NCBI RefSeq assembly: GCF_014196495.1
Contig: NZ_JACIDT010000001.1
Location: 248,001 to 312,000 of the forward strand
Source: Sphingobium jiangsuense
Lineage (GTDB): Bacteria > Pseudomonadota > Alphaproteobacteria > Sphingomonadales > Sphingomonadaceae
Reading direction: 5' to 3'
Length of the DNA: 64,000 nucleotides
The notes beneath the pieces are model-generated. The model made no database searches, had not been told where the DNA came from, and saw only the letters and a program-made list of their open reading frames with translations. The first letter of the stretch is position 1. Each line of letters begins with the position of its first letter. Made by a program: the position numbers and the translations under genes. Shown here one piece after another: positions 63,234 to 64,000 of the stretch.

Positions 63234-64000
63234 TTAGGGCCGCCCCGCGTCGTTCCACGCCCGAAGCTCCATCAGGTCATAGGGCAGCATCCGGTTCGGG
63301 CTGCGATGGGCACGGCGATGACATACGGGGCACAGGACGATCAGGCTGTATGCCCGCGTCATTCTCGGCCCCGCCGCTATAGGATGCGGGTGGTGGGCGT
63401 CGAACATGGCGCGGTCCGAATGCTGAAAGCCGCAAGCCTCACAGACATGGACGCCCCCATGAGCTTCAGCGTTCTTCGCCAGCGCGGCCTTCGCGATGCG
63501 GGAACTGCGCTCCACCTTCCGTTGCATCTGCCACGTTGCTTCACCTTCCGGGGACGCGGCAAAGGCAACAATCTGGCCGGTGTCCACGTCTCCGATAATG
63601 GCATGGTCGCTCCGGTAGGCGTATCGTGCCCATGCAACCCAGCCGTTATCCCATTGGATTTTCAGGGTGCCCCGATGCTCCCGGAAAGTGTCCAGCAGGG
63701 TTAGATGATACAGGTCGGCTTCGCGGCCTTTATCCGCCCCCGGTGGCATCCCGGTCATCGGGCAATCCCAGTCGATTTCTGCCCGGTCCCCAAGGCTGGC
63801 TGAATACAGCCCGACGAACAGCGTTTCATTCGCCGGGTTGGATACGAAGCTGGCCCAATAGGGCGATTGGAACAGGGCTTTGCCGGGGGCTTGGGTGCTC
63901 TGGTATCTGTCAAATGAGCCATCGCGCCGCTGCCATAGGTCATAAGGGGTGATGCCTAGACGCGCCCTGCCGCTATGGCGCAGCAAGGTTACTTGCGCCG
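63234..64000 (-). CDS. HNH endonuclease, cut by the window end
   Basis: The frame stays open to base 64000, so the N-terminus is missing. At the C-terminus, CEACGFQHSDRAMFDAHHPHPIAAGPRMTRAYSLIVLCPVCHRRAH (partly quoted) is an HNH/McrA-type nuclease domain with a CxxC...CxxC zinc site and the HH and H catalytic residues. The preceding region (SPYWASFVSNPANETLFVGLYSA, IQWDNGWVAWARYAYRSDHAIIG) is an unassigned domain. Such fusions are often modification-dependent restriction enzymes; that is inference. Confidence 0.8.
   Translation of the reverse strand, partial: AQVTLLRHSGRARLGITPYDLWQRRDGSFDRYQSTQAPGKALFQSPYWASFVSNPANETLFVGLYSASLGDRAEIDWDCPMTGMPPGADKGREADLYHLTLLDTFREHRGTLKIQWDNGWVAWARYAYRSDHAIIGDVDTGQIVAFAASPEGEATWQMQRKVERSSRIAKAALAKNAEAHGGVHVCEACGFQHSDRAMFDAHHPHPIAAGPRMTRAYSLIVLCPVCHRRAHRSPNRMLPYDLMELRAWNDAGRP

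Overview
This window looks like a chromosomal segment of a GC-rich alphaproteobacterium, most likely a sphingomonad (Sphingomonadales). The evidence is the short DUF1674/SdhAF4 protein, the imuA-imuB-dnaE2 mutagenesis cassette under a GTTC-N7-GTTC LexA box, a DUF721 (DciA-type) gene beside mutY and smc, many TonB-dependent receptors, and heavy use of ATGA/GTGA/TTGA gene overlaps. The assignment rests on gene content and style, not on a marker alignment. I see no rRNA gene, intact tRNA or CRISPR array.

Layout. 0-32 kb is mostly housekeeping. It holds the dnaN 3' end, a membrane protein, an ArsR/SRPBCC pair with its own operators, and a leftward run rsmB, rpe, heparinase-like, purH. Then come sdhAF4, galU, a GNAT-nitrilase fusion, ssb, feoAB, an MFS exporter, and the leftward run mutY, nudC, pmbA, cysQ. 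The rightward run is dciA, two DsbA-like genes and smc, followed by ubiA and the SOS cassette imuA-imuB-dnaE2. 32.5-35.4 kb holds an unusual trio: a NodB-like deacetylase, an ATP-grasp ligase and a low-molecular-weight tyrosine phosphatase.

35.9-58.0 kb is a sulfur island. The inorganic arm is cysK, an FAD/NAD(P) protein, sbp-cysT-cysW-cysA, a small 51-codon gene, a nitroreductase and the serine acetyltransferase epsC. The organosulfur arm has an SsuABC-like importer, a TonB receptor, two flavin-dependent monooxygenases (DszA/NtaA type and SsuD type), a three-domain rhodanese, a thiol dioxygenase, a LysR regulator, a peroxiredoxin-like protein and an acyl-CoA-dehydrogenase-like flavoprotein. 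A plausible flow is outer-membrane uptake, inner-membrane import, C-S bond cleavage to sulfite or sulfide, and capture of sulfide by O-acetylserine from EpsC through CysK. AT-rich control regions stand out against the GC-rich background. They include a shared 17-bp promoter motif followed by TATAGG, twin ATATTGNCAATAT dyads before the TonB gene, an SAM-II-like structured leader, and a coupled upstream ORF before the dioxygenase.

58.2-62.7 kb is a Fur-type iron locus: a siderophore receptor, DUF3649, PepSY membrane protein and DUF3325. 62.7-64.0 kb looks like the edge of an accessory or mobile segment, with lower GC, a possible tRNA-end-like attachment sequence, a small zinc-ribbon protein and an HNH nuclease cut off by the window end.

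Two families of dispersed inverted repeats (A: 2 copies, B: 3 copies) sit between genes and twice occur side by side.
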